DNA from: Melastoma dodecandrum
Lineage: Eukaryota; Streptophyta; Magnoliopsida; Myrtales; Melastomataceae
Reading direction: 5' to 3'
Length of the DNA stretch: 64,000 bases
Assembly: GCA_029817715.1 (NCBI GenBank)
Contig: JARUPY010000465.1
Coordinates: 2,841,501 to 2,905,500, forward strand
Notes under the pieces: model-generated
Databases searched by the model: none
Seen by the model: only the letters and a program-made list of their open reading frames with translations
What the model was told of the DNA's origin: nothing
Program-made: the position numbers and the translations under genes
Shown: in pieces, positions 9,692 through 21,649 of the stretch
Layout: every line of letters begins with the position of its first letter
Position numbering within the stretch: the first letter of the stretch is position 1

Positions 9692-12600
9692 GATTTGTTC
9701 TTACAAATGTATCGCCCTGTTATTATCTTGCTATTGGATTTTCGAATAACTAATCAATCTAAAAAAAAAACTCTTCCTTTAGAGTCCGCCTCGTCAGTAT
9801 CAGTAGAATACATGTACATAATATTAAAATTTATGAACTGCATCGTCCTAAAAATGTTAATGCTAATTAAACATATACTTTTTATCCCTTTTCATTTTCC
9901 AGTCAGGCCCAAACGGTCGACCCGGCCCGGCATGTTTGTTCGGTTAACCGAAAAGGGGGGTGAGAGAGGGAGCGACGGAACCAACGGAGCTGGGAGACGA
10001 CGGATGACGTCGGTGCTCACGTCATCACCTTCGTGCCTGCCCCGTCTCATCGGCAGACCGATAGGAGTGACACCGAGCTCTTCTTCTTCTTCTTCCGGGC
10101 CGCCAAGACGGAGGTTTGTGGGTCCCTGATTTGGTTGGTTGTTTATACCTCGATTGATGAACTCCAGTCGTTGAAAGTCGGTTTCGTTTTGCCCCTTAGA
10201 GTTGGGTTGCGTGGAGGTGGAGGTGGAATTTCTGGAATTCGCTGTGATTATATGTGCTTCGAGGTGAATGACTTTTTTCGTTTGTGATTGTGAGCCGTTG
10301 GTTGAACTCGGGTCTCTGAACTGTTTCGTGACGGTTTTGAGTTTGATTTTGTGTGTTTGAAAGATTAAGGAAGTGGGATATCGACCCCCTGGTACCCAGG
10401 TCAACCTTTTGAAGGATGTTAGTTTTTCACTCCGGGAAAAAAGGTTAGTTCCCCAGAAGATGCTTGCTGTCGCATCTTTCAAGGCTGAGCAAACTTCATT
10501 CGTTTTGTGTTATCCAAAGATCGCAAGGGTCGGATTCGGGTTGCATCATTTTTTTTCTTGAGGATAATTCTAGAATTTATGGGTGCAATTAGGATGCGCA
10601 GGATATCTTCGAGTTGTAGCTTATCTAGGTTTTTAGGAAACAAAGGGCTACCTGCAGAAGAAAGAAGATGATTTTGATAAAATTCAAATAACAGACAGAT
10701 CAGTCAACTCATTAACTGAAAAAATGGCCTTTTAGTGCACCTGGCTTAGGAAAAAGGTTGTGTGTGAAGCTAGCAGCGCTAGGTCTATATCTTTTAGTGG
10801 TTAGTGTTGGGTGGCAGCCGTGGAGGTGTTTATTTTGTCTTTGTTTGGAGGGCCTTGCTGCACAGAGTGTCTCTGTGTTTTTTAAGTTTTTCTTTTTCCT
10901 AGGGGAGGGGAGACTTGCTAAGGTTGTTGGGATGGTTTTGTGGATCAAAGAGGAAATCAAATAATAAATGTGGGATAAAACTGTAGACAATGGTGATTAT
11001 GGTTTCAAATGAATGAGAATTGATTTGGGGGAGTAGAAAGCCCTGTGGGGAATGGAGAACTGGAAAGAGGTTGGAATTTATTTACCAGCACGGTTTTGGT
11101 ATTGTTCCTATTTGCCATCTTGATTCCTGTACATTTTTCTCTTATATCTTGCTCGATTTAAGAAAATTGATCCCATCATCACTTGTTGGTTCATTCAGTT
11201 TTGGCTTAATATTTGGTCAGAGTGGAAGTGGCAAAACAACCCTCTTACAGGTCCTTTGCCTCTTCTTTTCATTAGGTGGAATTATGTTTTCCCACCTGTG
11301 CTTATTTCGTTGTGTTTGCTTTTGTTGACATCAGCTTCTTGCAGGCCTGAGTAAGCCTACTTCCGGTTCGGTGTGTCTCCAAAGATACACCGATGATGGA
11401 GCACCAAAAGGGACCCCTCTTTCCTTGACACCTGAGAAAGTGGGCATCGTTTTCCAATTCCCAGAGAGGTAATGTGTTCTACAGAGAGAGAACAAACCCA
11501 AAGGGAGAGCATGGGTTGGAGATTGAAGTGTTGCATGAATTTCTGAGATTTTATTGTTTGAGTTAATTATCCTCTCTAAGTGTTGAATAATTCATAATTT
11601 TTCATGCTAGGTATTTCATAGCAGATACTATACTTGATGAAGTAACCTTTGGGTGGCCGAGGCAAAAAAGCAGCATGCAATTAAAAGAACAGCTCGCTTT
11701 GAAACTTCAGAGAGCCTTTAGCTGGGTATCTCTTCTTCTTGGATACTTCATATGTTCAAGTCTGTTGTACCTTTCGTGTCTTTTCTCTATAACCTTTTAT
11801 GCCAGTTTGTTTACGTGTAGCTTTTGGATATTGAGCATCATTTCTTTCGTAATGTCATATTTAGGTGGGATTGGATAGAATTTCCTTGGATAAAAATCCG
11901 CAGTCCCTGAGTGGTGGCTACAAGCGGCGTCTTGCTTTGGCTATCCAATTAGTAAGATTTCGAACTTTCCAGGACTAATTAATGGTCAAAGTTCATTTAA
12001 ATCAGGTCTCAAAAGTCGCGTGATGTATTGTTGCATGGTATTCAGGTTGATGTCCCAGATCTGTTGATATTGGACGAGCCTCTTGCTGGTCTTGGTAAGC
12101 TTTCTTATTTCTCTAGATAGTTATAGACTTGTAGTTGCCCCTTCTTTATTCGTAATATTTCATATGGCCTACTTTGAGTGGCACGAGGAGTGGTCCACAA
12201 ATGGTCAATATGGATTAGTGAATCCTTTACATTGTATTTGCTATTCATTTTTTTCCCTGCCTTGTTTTAAACACGCATTGTCTCTGTTGAGTACTGACTG
12301 AAGGATCTTTTGAAATTCCTTGTTTCTCTAACTACGTTTACATGTTAATGACCAAATGCTATGTAGATTGGAAGGCCCGGGCAGATGTGGTGAAGCTCTT
12401 GAAGTATCTCAAGAGAGAAGTGACCATACTCGTTGTCAGCCATGACTTGAGGTAGGCTGTGATTGGTTTACCCTAATAAGGCATCCAAGGCTGTTTCCGG
12501 ATTCCTTTTCTTCTTGGGTTAGTCAGCAAATGTGGTCTGAAGTTCCATTCCTTGGTTTTCTGCGGAATTTTTCATTTGAAATTTTTGTTAGTGAGTCTGA

Positions 12601-12962
12601 ACCATCCCAAAAATTCAGGGAGTTGGCTGGTTTGGTGGATCAATCCTGGAAGATGGAAATGGGAGGGATTGTGAGGAAGGATTCGTTGCCGATCTAGAAT
12701 CGTTCGATCAGCGCCATATCTTCATTTCCTTTTATCCTCATATGATCATGAACGCTATCCGGCCAAGACCATCTACTGCCAAACGAGTGGGGGGGTGCAA
12801 TCCCTGGGCCGTGGGACATGCAATGCTGCCATTTTGGGATCCATGGGAAATTTAAATGATGGGATATTGTGAATGGAAATGTCTAAATCATTTCGTGATC
12901 CATGAGAATATAGCAAAGAGGTCGTGGTTGACCTTGTTTGTAGGAGATTTCGGTCTCTTCTG
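9692..12962 (+). repeat. Duplicated block B (ABCI11 copy B with flanks)
   Basis: This is the partner of 408-3731. The match includes about 310 bases before the ABCI11 start and about 265 bases after its stop. After 12962 the sequence continues into unrelated DNA before the YSL gene, while block A runs into the STEEP1/UPF0235-like fragment. Confidence 0.9.
10004..12697 (+). CDS. ABCI11: ABC transporter I family member 11-like ATPase, chloroplast (copy B)
   Basis: The ten exons are 10004-10113, 10200-10263, 10364-10443, 11199-11250, 11335-11468, 11611-11725, 11865-11951, 12046-12094, 12367-12451 and 12619-12697. They give 284 aa, the same length as copy A. Compared with A, exon 1 is six bases longer (near the start and in the serine run) and exon 2 six bases shorter (glycine run), so the frame is kept. 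Exon 2 supplies the CDYMCFE segment that joins exon 3 as FEIKEVGYRPPGT, the family's usual junction. Walker A, LSGGY, LLILDEP and VVSHDL are all intact. It lies 772 bases before the YSL4/6 gene on the same strand. Of the two, this copy sits in the longer colinear stretch and may be in the original position. That is inference. Confidence 0.9.
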
Positions 12963-13402
12963 GGAGTCGCGGTGCCATTTCATTGAAGGTTTCTTGTACG
13001 ACTCCTCCTAAATAAGAACGTAAAGGACATTGCATTACTGGCCTTAACTCAGGCTTTATGAAAGTACAATTTGAAATATTATTTTTAAAATTTTGAAAAC
13101 GAATAACTTAAAACGTAAATTATTTAAAGCTAATTGGTAACAAAACCCCCGACTTTACTCCCCCATTTTTGCACCTTGTACGAGGTGGTAAACTCGGAAT
13201 AAAAAAAAAAAACCCTAATCCCAATGCACTGCCAACGCAATTCAACGGGGGGAGAACGGAAGCCTCGGGGTGCGTGCCATTCTGACTACCTTTCGACGCG
13301 CGTCGCATCCTGATTCGTCCAGGGTGTTCGGCCTCGGCGCCAACTCACCCTCATCCCTATTACCAACCTTTCAAACCTCATCTCACGGAGGAAATAACCA
13401 CC

Positions 13403-13410
13403 TATAAATA
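13403..13410 (+). promoter_or_regulatory. TATA box of the YSL gene
   Basis: TATAAATA stands about 60 bases before the chosen ATG at 13470. A telo-box-like AAACCCTAA lies further upstream near 13211. Both are common plant promoter elements. Confidence 0.6.
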
Positions 13411-13469
13411 CCCTTCCCCCCACTCCTACCGGTCGTCGGCCGTTACATCACCACCTAATCCCCAACGTC

Positions 13470-16400
13470 ATGGCGATCGGCACCGACCCCTCCGTCGAGA
13501 TCTCCGAGCCCCTCATCCACGACCGATCCTCCACCAAGGACGACAAAGACGCCGCCACAGCCGAAACCGAGGAGATCCCCGAATGGAAGGACCAGATCAC
13601 GGCAAGGGGACTCGCCGTCAGCGCCCTCCTGGGCTGCCTCTTCTGCATCATCACTCACAAGCTCAACCTCACCGTCGGCATCATCCCTTCCCTCAACGTC
13701 GCCGCTGGCCTCCTCGGTTTCTTCTTCGTTAAGTCCTGGACGGGCTTCTTGTCCGGCCTCGGGTTCTCCGTTCGCCCTTTCACCCGGCAGGAGAACACCG
13801 TCATCCAGACCTGCGTCGTCGCCTGCTATGGGCTCGCCTTCAGCGGTAATAGTCTAGTCAAGTCCTTCTCCTTCTTGTGAAGCGGTTGGTTTCTATGTTC
13901 GCCTAATTAAGCTGGGCGGTGGAGGAATCGTTGTTAGTGTTTAATTGCTAGTTCTTGGAGAATGATTGTTGCCTATTGAACTTGATAATCGTTGCGTGTT
14001 CAATTGTTTCGAATTTTGTGACTGGTGGATATTCAGGTTGTCTGCAATATCTTGATTGTGATTCCGGAAATTACAGAGGGTGATTGAGATTTTTATTGCT
14101 TCTGACAGGGGGATTTGGCTCCTATCTTGTTGCGATGGACGAAAGGACATATAACCTGATCGGTGCTGATTATCCGGGGAATCGGGAGACTGATATTAAG
14201 AATCCTGGTTTATGGTGGATGATGGGGTTCCTGTTCGTTGTCAGCTTTCTCGGGATTTTTAGCCTTGTCCCGCTTAGAAAGGTTCCCGCACCATGTTTAC
14301 CTCTGTTCTCACTCTCTTCATATGTTTATCCGCAATTGAATGCATATTATCGGACCTCTTGCAGTGAAATTCTCAAGTTGGGTTTTATAAGTTCTCTGTT
14401 CATACATATGGCAGATGTAGTTTTGCATTGTTTGAGAAATTAATAGGAGAATGATTTCAGAATTTAGCCATGCAAACAGTATTCGGTTTATCCCCTTGAT
14501 GAGGCAGGAAGTGTTTCGGGAAAGGGATGTGATTGATTAGGCATATAAGTTGATATTTACATTCCCAGATTGGCACCTATTCTAATTGCTAGACGGCGCA
14601 AAAAATATAGTTCAAGTAGTAACAGGATTCTAGCAGATTCATGACCAGCTCAATAGGTAACTGCCTTGAGAGACATGGTTAGCATGAACATTATTGTTAG
14701 TTTTATGGTAGATGCATCAATCCTATCAGCCAGAATTCGTGTTTCTATTATATTAATGATGCTAACCTTTTGGTCTTGCGCTTGTTTGAATGCTTGTAGG
14801 TTATGGTCATGGATTACAAGCTCACTTATCCTAGTGGAACTGCAACAGCTATGCTTATCAATAGCTTTCACACAAATAGTGGGGCTGAGCTCGCAGGGTG
14901 AGTGGCCGGTGTTATAATGGCTATGTAGAAACATTGAAACTTCATTAATTCATTTGCCACTTTTTAGCTGCAACTGCGTGATTCTGTTGTTCTGACTCTG
15001 CCATTGTAATATCTCCCAGAAAACAAGTGAGTTGCCTTGGGAAATACTTGAGCATAAGCTTGTTCTGGAGCAGTTTCAAGTGGTTTTTCAGTGGCATTGG
15101 GGATTCCTGCGGTTTCGACAATTTTCCTAGCCTTGGGTTAACACTCTTTAAGAGCACGTAACTGTCCATACCTCTTGCACTCTTACTGCTTTTGTCTGTA
15201 CTTTTAGTCAGCACATTTGTACAGGAAGTTGCATATATTCGATTGTATATCTTTCACTTTCTTACTAAAGCACTGGCAACTGCACTGATTTTATTCCGTC
15301 TCTTTCACTACAGGTTCTATTTTGACTTCAGTCCAACTTATGTGGGTTGCGGTCTCATTTGCCCGCATATAGTCAATTGCTCTGTTTTACTCGGGTCGAT
15401 TATTTCGTGGGGATTTCTCTGGCCATTTATTTCAAAGCATGCTGGAGATTGGTACCCGGCTGATCTAGGTAGCAATGACTTCAAAGGTCTTTATGGATAT
15501 AAGGTATTGAAATTGCTGACAGATGCTCAAAAATATAATATTCTGTTGCTTCCAGAATGTCCCACTCTTTTGGGTTTGGTTTTATGTCAAGTAACATCAT
15601 CTTAAGTACCCCCGCTGCTTGTTTGCTAATGAAGCCAAATATTTCTTCAGCTTTTGGAATCGAACGGTATGACTGATGTATTTTCTGCATCTCTCCTCAG
15701 GTTTTTATAGCGATATCTCTAATTCTGGGTGATGGCTTATATAACTTGATCAAGATCATTGGAATAACTCTTAAGGAGGTGTTCAACAAAAGCAGCAAAA
15801 TGCCCAACCTTCCTATCGTCATGGAGTCTCTAGGTAATAAGAGATTGAATAATTGCGTTGTGGACCAGAATCCCCATTTTTAAATTTGGTTTTTGGTTCC
15901 ACAGTTCCATAAAAAATTCAATCTTTTGGAGGGCGTTTCTGGTGCTTATATTGAGATGTCCTTTGCAGATGGAGAGAGTTCCCAGATTGCTCTGGAGCAA
16001 AGAAAAAGGGATGAAGTTTTTCTGAAAGACAAGATATCATTGTGGTTTGCGTTATCCGGATATGTAGGCCTTGCCGCTATATCGACGGCAACAATTCCGA
16101 TGATATTTCCTCCCCTTCGATGGTATTTGGTGTTGAGTTCCTACGTCATAGCCCCTGCTCTTGCATTCTGCAATTCCTACGGCACCGGACTAACTGACTG
16201 GAATTTGGCATCCACTTACGGAAAGATCGGACTTTTCATGATTGCATCCATGGTCGGGTCAAATGGGGGTGTTATTGCCGGGTTAGCAGCTTGCGGGGTT
16301 ATGATGTCCATTGTTTCAACCGCTGCCGACTTGATGCAAGATTTCAAGACCGGCTACTTGACGTTATCCTCGGCGAAATCGATGTTTGTGAGCCAGCTAG

Positions 16401-16903
16401 TGGGAACTGCCATGGGCTGCGTGATAGCCCCACTCACGTTTTGGTTGTTCTGGAGCGCTTTCGAGATTGGGGCGCCTGATGGACCTTACAAGGCTCCTTA
16501 TGCCGTCATATTCAGGGAAATGGCGATCCTCGGGGTGGAGGGCTTCTCCGAGCTCCCCAAGCACTGCCTTGCCCTCTGCTTCGGCTTCTTCCTCGCAGCC
16601 TTGGCCATCAACCTCCTGAGAGACGTCACTCCTAAGAAGGTGTCGCAGTTCATCCCGATACCGATGGCTATGGCGGTCCCGTTCTACATCGGGGCGTACT
16701 TTGCGATCGACATGTTCGTGGGGACGGTGATACTGTTCGTGTGGGAGAGGATAAACAGGCAGGAGGCGGAGGACTACGCGGGGGCGGTTGCGTCGGGATT
16801 GATATGCGGGGACGGGATATGGACGATCCCTTCGGCGATACTTTCCATATTCAGGATCAATCCCCCAATCTGCATGTACTTCGGACCATCGGGGAGTCGC
16901 TGA
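13470..16903 (+). CDS. YSL6: Yellow Stripe-Like metal-nicotianamine transporter, YSL4/6 type
   Basis: A seven-exon member of the oligopeptide transporter superfamily that moves metal-nicotianamine complexes. Arabidopsis YSL4/YSL6 have been linked to iron release from chloroplasts and to internal membranes. Exons: 13470-13845, 14109-14281, 14800-14897, 15020-15157, 15314-15503, 15701-15833 and 15969-16903, giving 680 aa, the usual family length. The acidic cytosolic N-terminus ends in [15 protein letters not shown]. Many hydrophobic segments follow, with family blocks [60 protein letters not shown] and [20 protein letters not shown]. The wording throughout is closer to YSL4/6 than to YSL1-3 or YSL5/7/8 as I remember them. 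All splice sites are GT-AG. Upstream and on the same strand is ABCI11, another gene tied to plastid metal balance. Confidence 0.92.
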
Positions 16904-18066
16904 AGAAAACAGGAGGAACTCCCCCCCAAGTCCAGTTGGGGAGGGGGGGGGGGGGGGCTTTGGTCAGTGTGTAAATACCGTGTGCATAAAACGTGGATTG
17001 CATCATTCTTCTTTATCTGCAGTTATCTTTCAAAAAGGAGGGGGAAAGGGAAAATCCCTTGATTAGCATTTGCCCTTTTTTTCCACGCAGTAGCACGCCA
17101 AATTGATTGAAGCTTTTTACCCCATGTTGATCTTCTTTCTTTCTTATCTCTGTCATCATTACTTTTCTTGGAGGGGATGGGGATGGGAATGGGAATGAGA
17201 TGGGGGCTCTCTTCCCTCTTTTTTTTTTTTTTTTTAATGAACCAAATTATCAAACTATTCGAGTACATGAAATCGAGAAACAATTTAGTTATACTTGCCA
17301 GACTCCAATTCGGTAAGAGTCGTTGCGTTTGTCTCCTCGGTGGCTAACAAGACTTGTTACGGGTACTAGTACTAGCAGGCGATTCAATCACGCAAAGGCA
17401 TTTCTCTTTGGATAAAATTTGGACTCTCTTTGACGGACGCCAGGTGGACTTTCATTCTTGTGGATTTCTAACTTCTTTTCTCCCTCTTATTCTATTTTGT
17501 TGATGAGGGAGCATGATTTGGAGGGATAATTAATTATAGTGTTAGGTGATATGATTTTGGGGGTGGGATAAATACAAAATCTTCCCGACGCAATTTTTGA
17601 AGACTTCCTCCAAATCCGGGGTGAAGAGCTTCTTGGTCTTGGCAGATGAATTATGATGGAAGTTGGAGTCGGACAGAAGGAAGCAAACACCACCACCACC
17701 TTGACTAATCATGCGGACACGTGTCGTCACTAGAGCCCACCCACGCATCTAATTCTTTCTCCCTTCTCCATCTTATTTAAATTTTTATTTCCCTGACATT
17801 TTCTAAGATTTTCATCATCCTGAAAATTATTTTGTCCAGAGAGTGAGAGAGAGCCTGCCGCTTACGATTCTCTTACCTCGGGATTAATTACACCAAACCT
17901 GATAATTTTGAAAGAAAGAAAGCAAAAAAAAAAAAAAACACATCTCATTTTTGTGTGTCTGTCTGTCTGTCTGTCTGTCTGTCACTGAGTTCGAGACTTT
18001 TTGTTGACAGACACTTGACGACTCTCCTCCTTCCTTCAATCCCATCCCAAACAAACGAACAAAAAG
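16904..18066. other. Intergenic region with TCP promoter and leader
   Basis: The left part holds the YSL 3' UTR with a long G-run (about 16941-16956). A poly-T run is near 17220-17236. The right part should be the promoter and leader of the TCP gene. No coding sequence was recognised, although several out-of-frame open stretches exist. Confidence 0.6.
17957..17983 (+). repeat. GTCT microsatellite
   Basis: About 6.75 copies of GTCT, some 85-110 bases before the TCP start codon, probably in the 5' leader. It follows an A-run. Confidence 0.9.
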
Positions 18067-18741
18067 ATGGATACCAATCTTCACCACCACCCCCACTCCG
18101 ACTCCGACCATCTTCGCCTCCCCTTGGAGAAGAAGAATCAGCGTCTACCCCCCAAGAGGACCTCCAACAGGGACCGCCACATCAAGGTCGAGGGCCGCGG
18201 CCGCAGGATCCGCATGCCCGCCCTTTGCGCCGCCAGGATTTTCCAGCTCACCCGCGAGCTCGGCCATAAGTCCGATGGCGAGACCATCCAGTGGCTACTC
18301 CACCAGGCCGAGCCTTCCATCATTGCCGCCACTGGGACCGGGACTGTTCCCGCCTCCGCCCTGGCCTCCGCTGCCACGTCGGTGTCTCAGCAGGGGGCTT
18401 CCCTGTCTGTTGGAGTGACAGGGCCCGGGTGGGGGATTTCTGGAGGAAGTCACGCCGGCGGCCTCGTTTGGCCGAATATTGGGGGCGGGTTTGGCTTGGG
18501 GGCCGACGGGGGTAGCTACCTGCAGATGCAGAAGATGGGCGGGTTTGACGTGCCAGGGAACAGTGGCATGAGCTTCGCCACGATTTTGTGTGGCGGCAGT
18601 GAGCAGCAGTTGCCCGGGCTCGAGCTGGGGTTGTCTCAAGACGGCACACTTAACCAGATTTATCAGCAACTGGGCCACCATCCACAGTTGCAGCACCAGC
18701 AGCCGCAAGTTGAGCATAGTCCGTCGAAGGACGACTTGTAG
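18067..18741 (+). CDS. TCP transcription factor, class I (PCF)
   Basis: A single-exon gene for a 224-aa nuclear DNA-binding protein. The TCP domain starts near residue 30 with the basic part [19 protein letters not shown], then helix 1 [20 protein letters not shown], and loop/helix 2 [20 protein letters not shown]. The short basic region and the helix wording place it in class I (PCF), whose members bind GGNCCCAC-like sites and regulate growth. The C-terminal half is glycine-rich, with [12 protein letters not shown] near 180-191, a motif I remember from the TCP9/TCP19/TCP20-like group, and it ends in a glutamine/histidine-rich tail. I do not assign a numbered symbol. The ATG at 18067 follows a clear leader, and there is no upstream in-frame alternative with family similarity. 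Confidence 0.93.
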   Translation: MDTNLHHHPHSDSDHLRLPLEKKNQRLPPKRTSNRDRHIKVEGRGRRIRMPALCAARIFQLTRELGHKSDGETIQWLLHQAEPSIIAATGTGTVPASALASAATSVSQQGASLSVGVTGPGWGISGGSHAGGLVWPNIGGGFGLGADGGSYLQMQKMGGFDVPGNSGMSFATILCGGSEQQLPGLELGLSQDGTLNQIYQQLGHHPQLQHQQPQVEHSPSKDDL

Positions 18742-19783
18742 CTGAGCTTTTTCCACCATCGTGGAAGATCTCATAGGGTTTTTATCCTTCTTCTTTTGGA
18801 GAAAGTGTAGGTGAGAAGTCTCTATTTTTGGCGGTCATGTTCCGTCGCGACGAGCGGATCCGCAAAAGGAGTAGCTCATCACTGAGACCGACCCCATAAT
18901 AGGTCTCTTCGCCTCATAACCTTACGGAAAATCCTCGAGCAGATACTTGTTTTATGAAAAGAGCAGCAATGATCCGCCAAGGCACATCTTCCCCCCCAAT
19001 CTTTCGTTGCGAATGCTAATGCAGATGTATGTTAGTCTCTCAACGGTGGCGCGCGAGCGATCAGGAGATGATATATCCCGGCTGCTCGTCAACGTGCCTG
19101 GACGACGGTCAGTCAGATCACGAGCTACAATTTTTCTGATTCCTGTGAAAAGGGAAGTCCTCCGTCCATGTATGTATCATCCCATCGTTTGTGAGGAAAT
19201 CACGGAGGAATGTCATGGTTGGGTGGGTGTTTCCCCTTTTGTCAAACCTATCCCTCTTCTTTCAAATCTGCCGCCCACCTTTCCTCTCTCCGAAACCGCG
19301 ATTGAACCGGCGGGGCCCACAAGGGGGGAGGGGGGAGGTTATTAATGGGCCTGGGCTCGTGCTTCATGGGCTTATATAATGGGCCCATTGAATTATCCGG
19401 AAGGTGTTCGTCCACCTTGTTAGTGTTATCGGCTTTTGCTAGGATTTTTTTTTTGAACTTTTACGTAAGAAGGGGAACTGAATGAATGAATATACGAAAT
19501 TTTTCATGCGGCTTGAAAAATCTCGTCATGTCCGTCAAAATGAACAAAAAGGACAAAAGCCGAATACTTTCTTTTTCTTCTTGACCTGACGAAAGGAGCG
19601 ACACAATGTTTTGCTCTTTCTAACGATGTTTGTAACGAGGGGACCCAGTTCTTCCTCGGACATCACGACCACTTCTACTTCCCCTCTTCCGAAGTGGCCA
19701 AGTGATATTAGACCTGCTGCCCGCCTTTCCCTTGGCCGTCGCGAATAGGGCGTGCCCACCGTGCTCGGATCGTGAGCCGCGTT
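18742..19783. other. Intergenic region with GRAS gene promoter and leader
   Basis: TCP 3' UTR followed by the presumed GRAS promoter. A TATA box lies at 19373, flanked by TGGGCC-type words (near 19347 and 19379), and leaves a leader of about 380 bases. No other gene was recognised. Confidence 0.55.
19373..19379 (+). promoter_or_regulatory. TATA box of the RAM1-type GRAS gene
   Basis: TATATAA followed at once by TGGGCCCAT. It is about 410 bases before the chosen ATG, so the leader would be long. The position supports 19784 as the true start and argues against extra coding exons far upstream. Confidence 0.45.
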
Positions 19784-21649
19784 ATGAGCAACGGCCTGTC
19801 CCCTGCGGCGAACCCTGAAGGAGTCAGGTTCGACTCTCCTGCTACTGCGGCTTTGCTGGAGGCGCTGTTTTCTGATGAAGCAGCCGACCGCGACTTCATG
19901 ATCTTTTCGCCTGTCACGAGGAACCCACAGTTACTGCTGCCGAATTCGGGTAATGAGTGTGGCGACGCACGGTCCACGAAAGGGAAGTTCGTCCCACCGA
20001 CCTGGTTCTCTCCCCTGGTCAGTTCATCTTCGGCCCCGCAGAGATTCGATGGGGGGCAGAGCCCCCTCTACAAGGTCTTCCATTCTCCTGGCTACAGGGA
20101 GTTGTTGGCGGAGTACAACCTGAGATATGATAAGGATGGAACCAGTGATGGTTACGGCCTGGGCTCGTATTCGTCGGCGAACTGCCTCAATGCTTCTGCC
20201 ACTGGCACGGCTACTTTGGAAATGCCGATTGATTCTAGGTTTCATTCATTGATCGGGTCGTCCAATCAATCTCGTCCGAGCCATGTCGGTGACATATGTC
20301 AGCAGCCTTTTCATATGCCAGTGGCGTCCATGACAGCACCGACCGAAATGCTTTCAGAACAATTTAGGCAGGAGCAGCACTACCACCACGAACTCGATAA
20401 GCCGATGATGCCCGTTCCAATAAGCACTGACCTGGTATGCATATCACCTGAGCATTGAAAAGCGAGACAGAGAGGATTTCCTCTGAAATTTTCGACAATA
20501 GGACTTCATGTAAAAGTTTCACTCGGTTTTTATTCGCAGGAATGCGATAGAGGGCTTCAACTGGTGCATCTTCTCCTGGCCTGTGCTGAAGCCGTCTCGA
20601 AAGAAGACTATATGCTTGGGAGAAATTACCTCCATGAACTGAACCAAGTCGCCACGCCACATGGTGATCCGATGCAACGGGTAGCATCCTGCTTTGCAGA
20701 AGCGCTGCGCGAGAGGCTAGCTGGGAGTTTTGCAAGTAATCCCTCAAGGGCGTTGCCTCCATTCCCGCCACACTCCCTGGAAATGCTTAATATTTACCAG
20801 ATCTTCTATCAAGCATGCCCTTACATAAAGTTCGCTCATTTCACCACCAACCAGGCGATCTTTGACGCCTTTCACAATGAAAAACGTGTGCACGTGATCG
20901 ACCTTGACATACTCCGGGGATACCAGTGGCCTTCCTTCATGCAAGCGCTCGCTACTAGACCGGGCGGTGCTCCGTTCTTGAGAATAACAGGTGTTGGCTC
21001 ATGTTTGGAATCAGTCTGCGAGACAGGCCGGTGTCTGGCCGAACTTGCTCACTCGTTGCACATCCCTTTTGAATTTCACCCTGTGGGCGAGCGTCTCGAG
21101 ACCCTCAAGTCCTACATGCTGAACAGAAGAGTCGGCGAAGCACTCGCGGTTACTTCAGTAAACCGTCTCCATCGGGTTCCCGCAATCTGCCTCGGGAGCT
21201 TGCTAACAATGATACGAGAACAGGCCCCTGTAATCACGACCTTAGTGGAGCAAGAGGCGAGCCACAATGAGACGTACTTCTTCGGCAGGTTCCTCGAGGC
21301 GCTGCACTACTACTCTGCAATTTTCGATTCGCTGGACGCAACATTCCCCCAAAACTCAATGCAGAGGACGAAGGTGGAGCAGTACATATTTGGGCCGGAG
21401 ATAAAGAACATAGTGGCGTGCGAGGGGCCGGAGAGGACGGAAAGGCACGAGCGGCACGACAAGTGGAGGAAGCTGATGGAAGGTAGAGGGTTCAGGGGGG
21501 TACCTCTAGGGGACAATGCAGTGGCCATGTCTGAGATCCTGCTGAACTCCTTTCCTAAAGGTGGATATAGGTTGATTCAGGACAATGGCTGCCTTCTTCT
21601 CGCCTGGCAAGACACGGCAATTGTTGCAGCTTCTGCATGGCAGTGCTAA
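19784..21649 (+). CDS. RAM1: GRAS transcription regulator, RAM1-type
   Basis: GRAS proteins are plant transcription regulators. RAM1 is required for arbuscule formation and lipid supply in mycorrhizal symbiosis. Two exons, 19784-20434 and 20540-21649, give 586 aa. The N-terminal 217 aa are variable. The GRAS domain begins at about 225 with the leucine heptad region [12 protein letters not shown], has VHVIDLDI at about 334-341 (VHIID motif) and ends with the SAW motif [14 protein letters not shown]. The phrases [38 protein letters not shown] and [20 protein letters not shown] match RAM1 as I remember it better than DELLA, SCR, SHR or PAT1 groups. The ATG at 19784 is preceded in frame only by a GTG codon. 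A phylogeny is needed to exclude a close sister clade. Confidence 0.72.

Noticed and set aside
18295..18774. Minus-strand open frames opposite the TCP gene
   Set aside because: GC-rich shadow frames with no family similarity.
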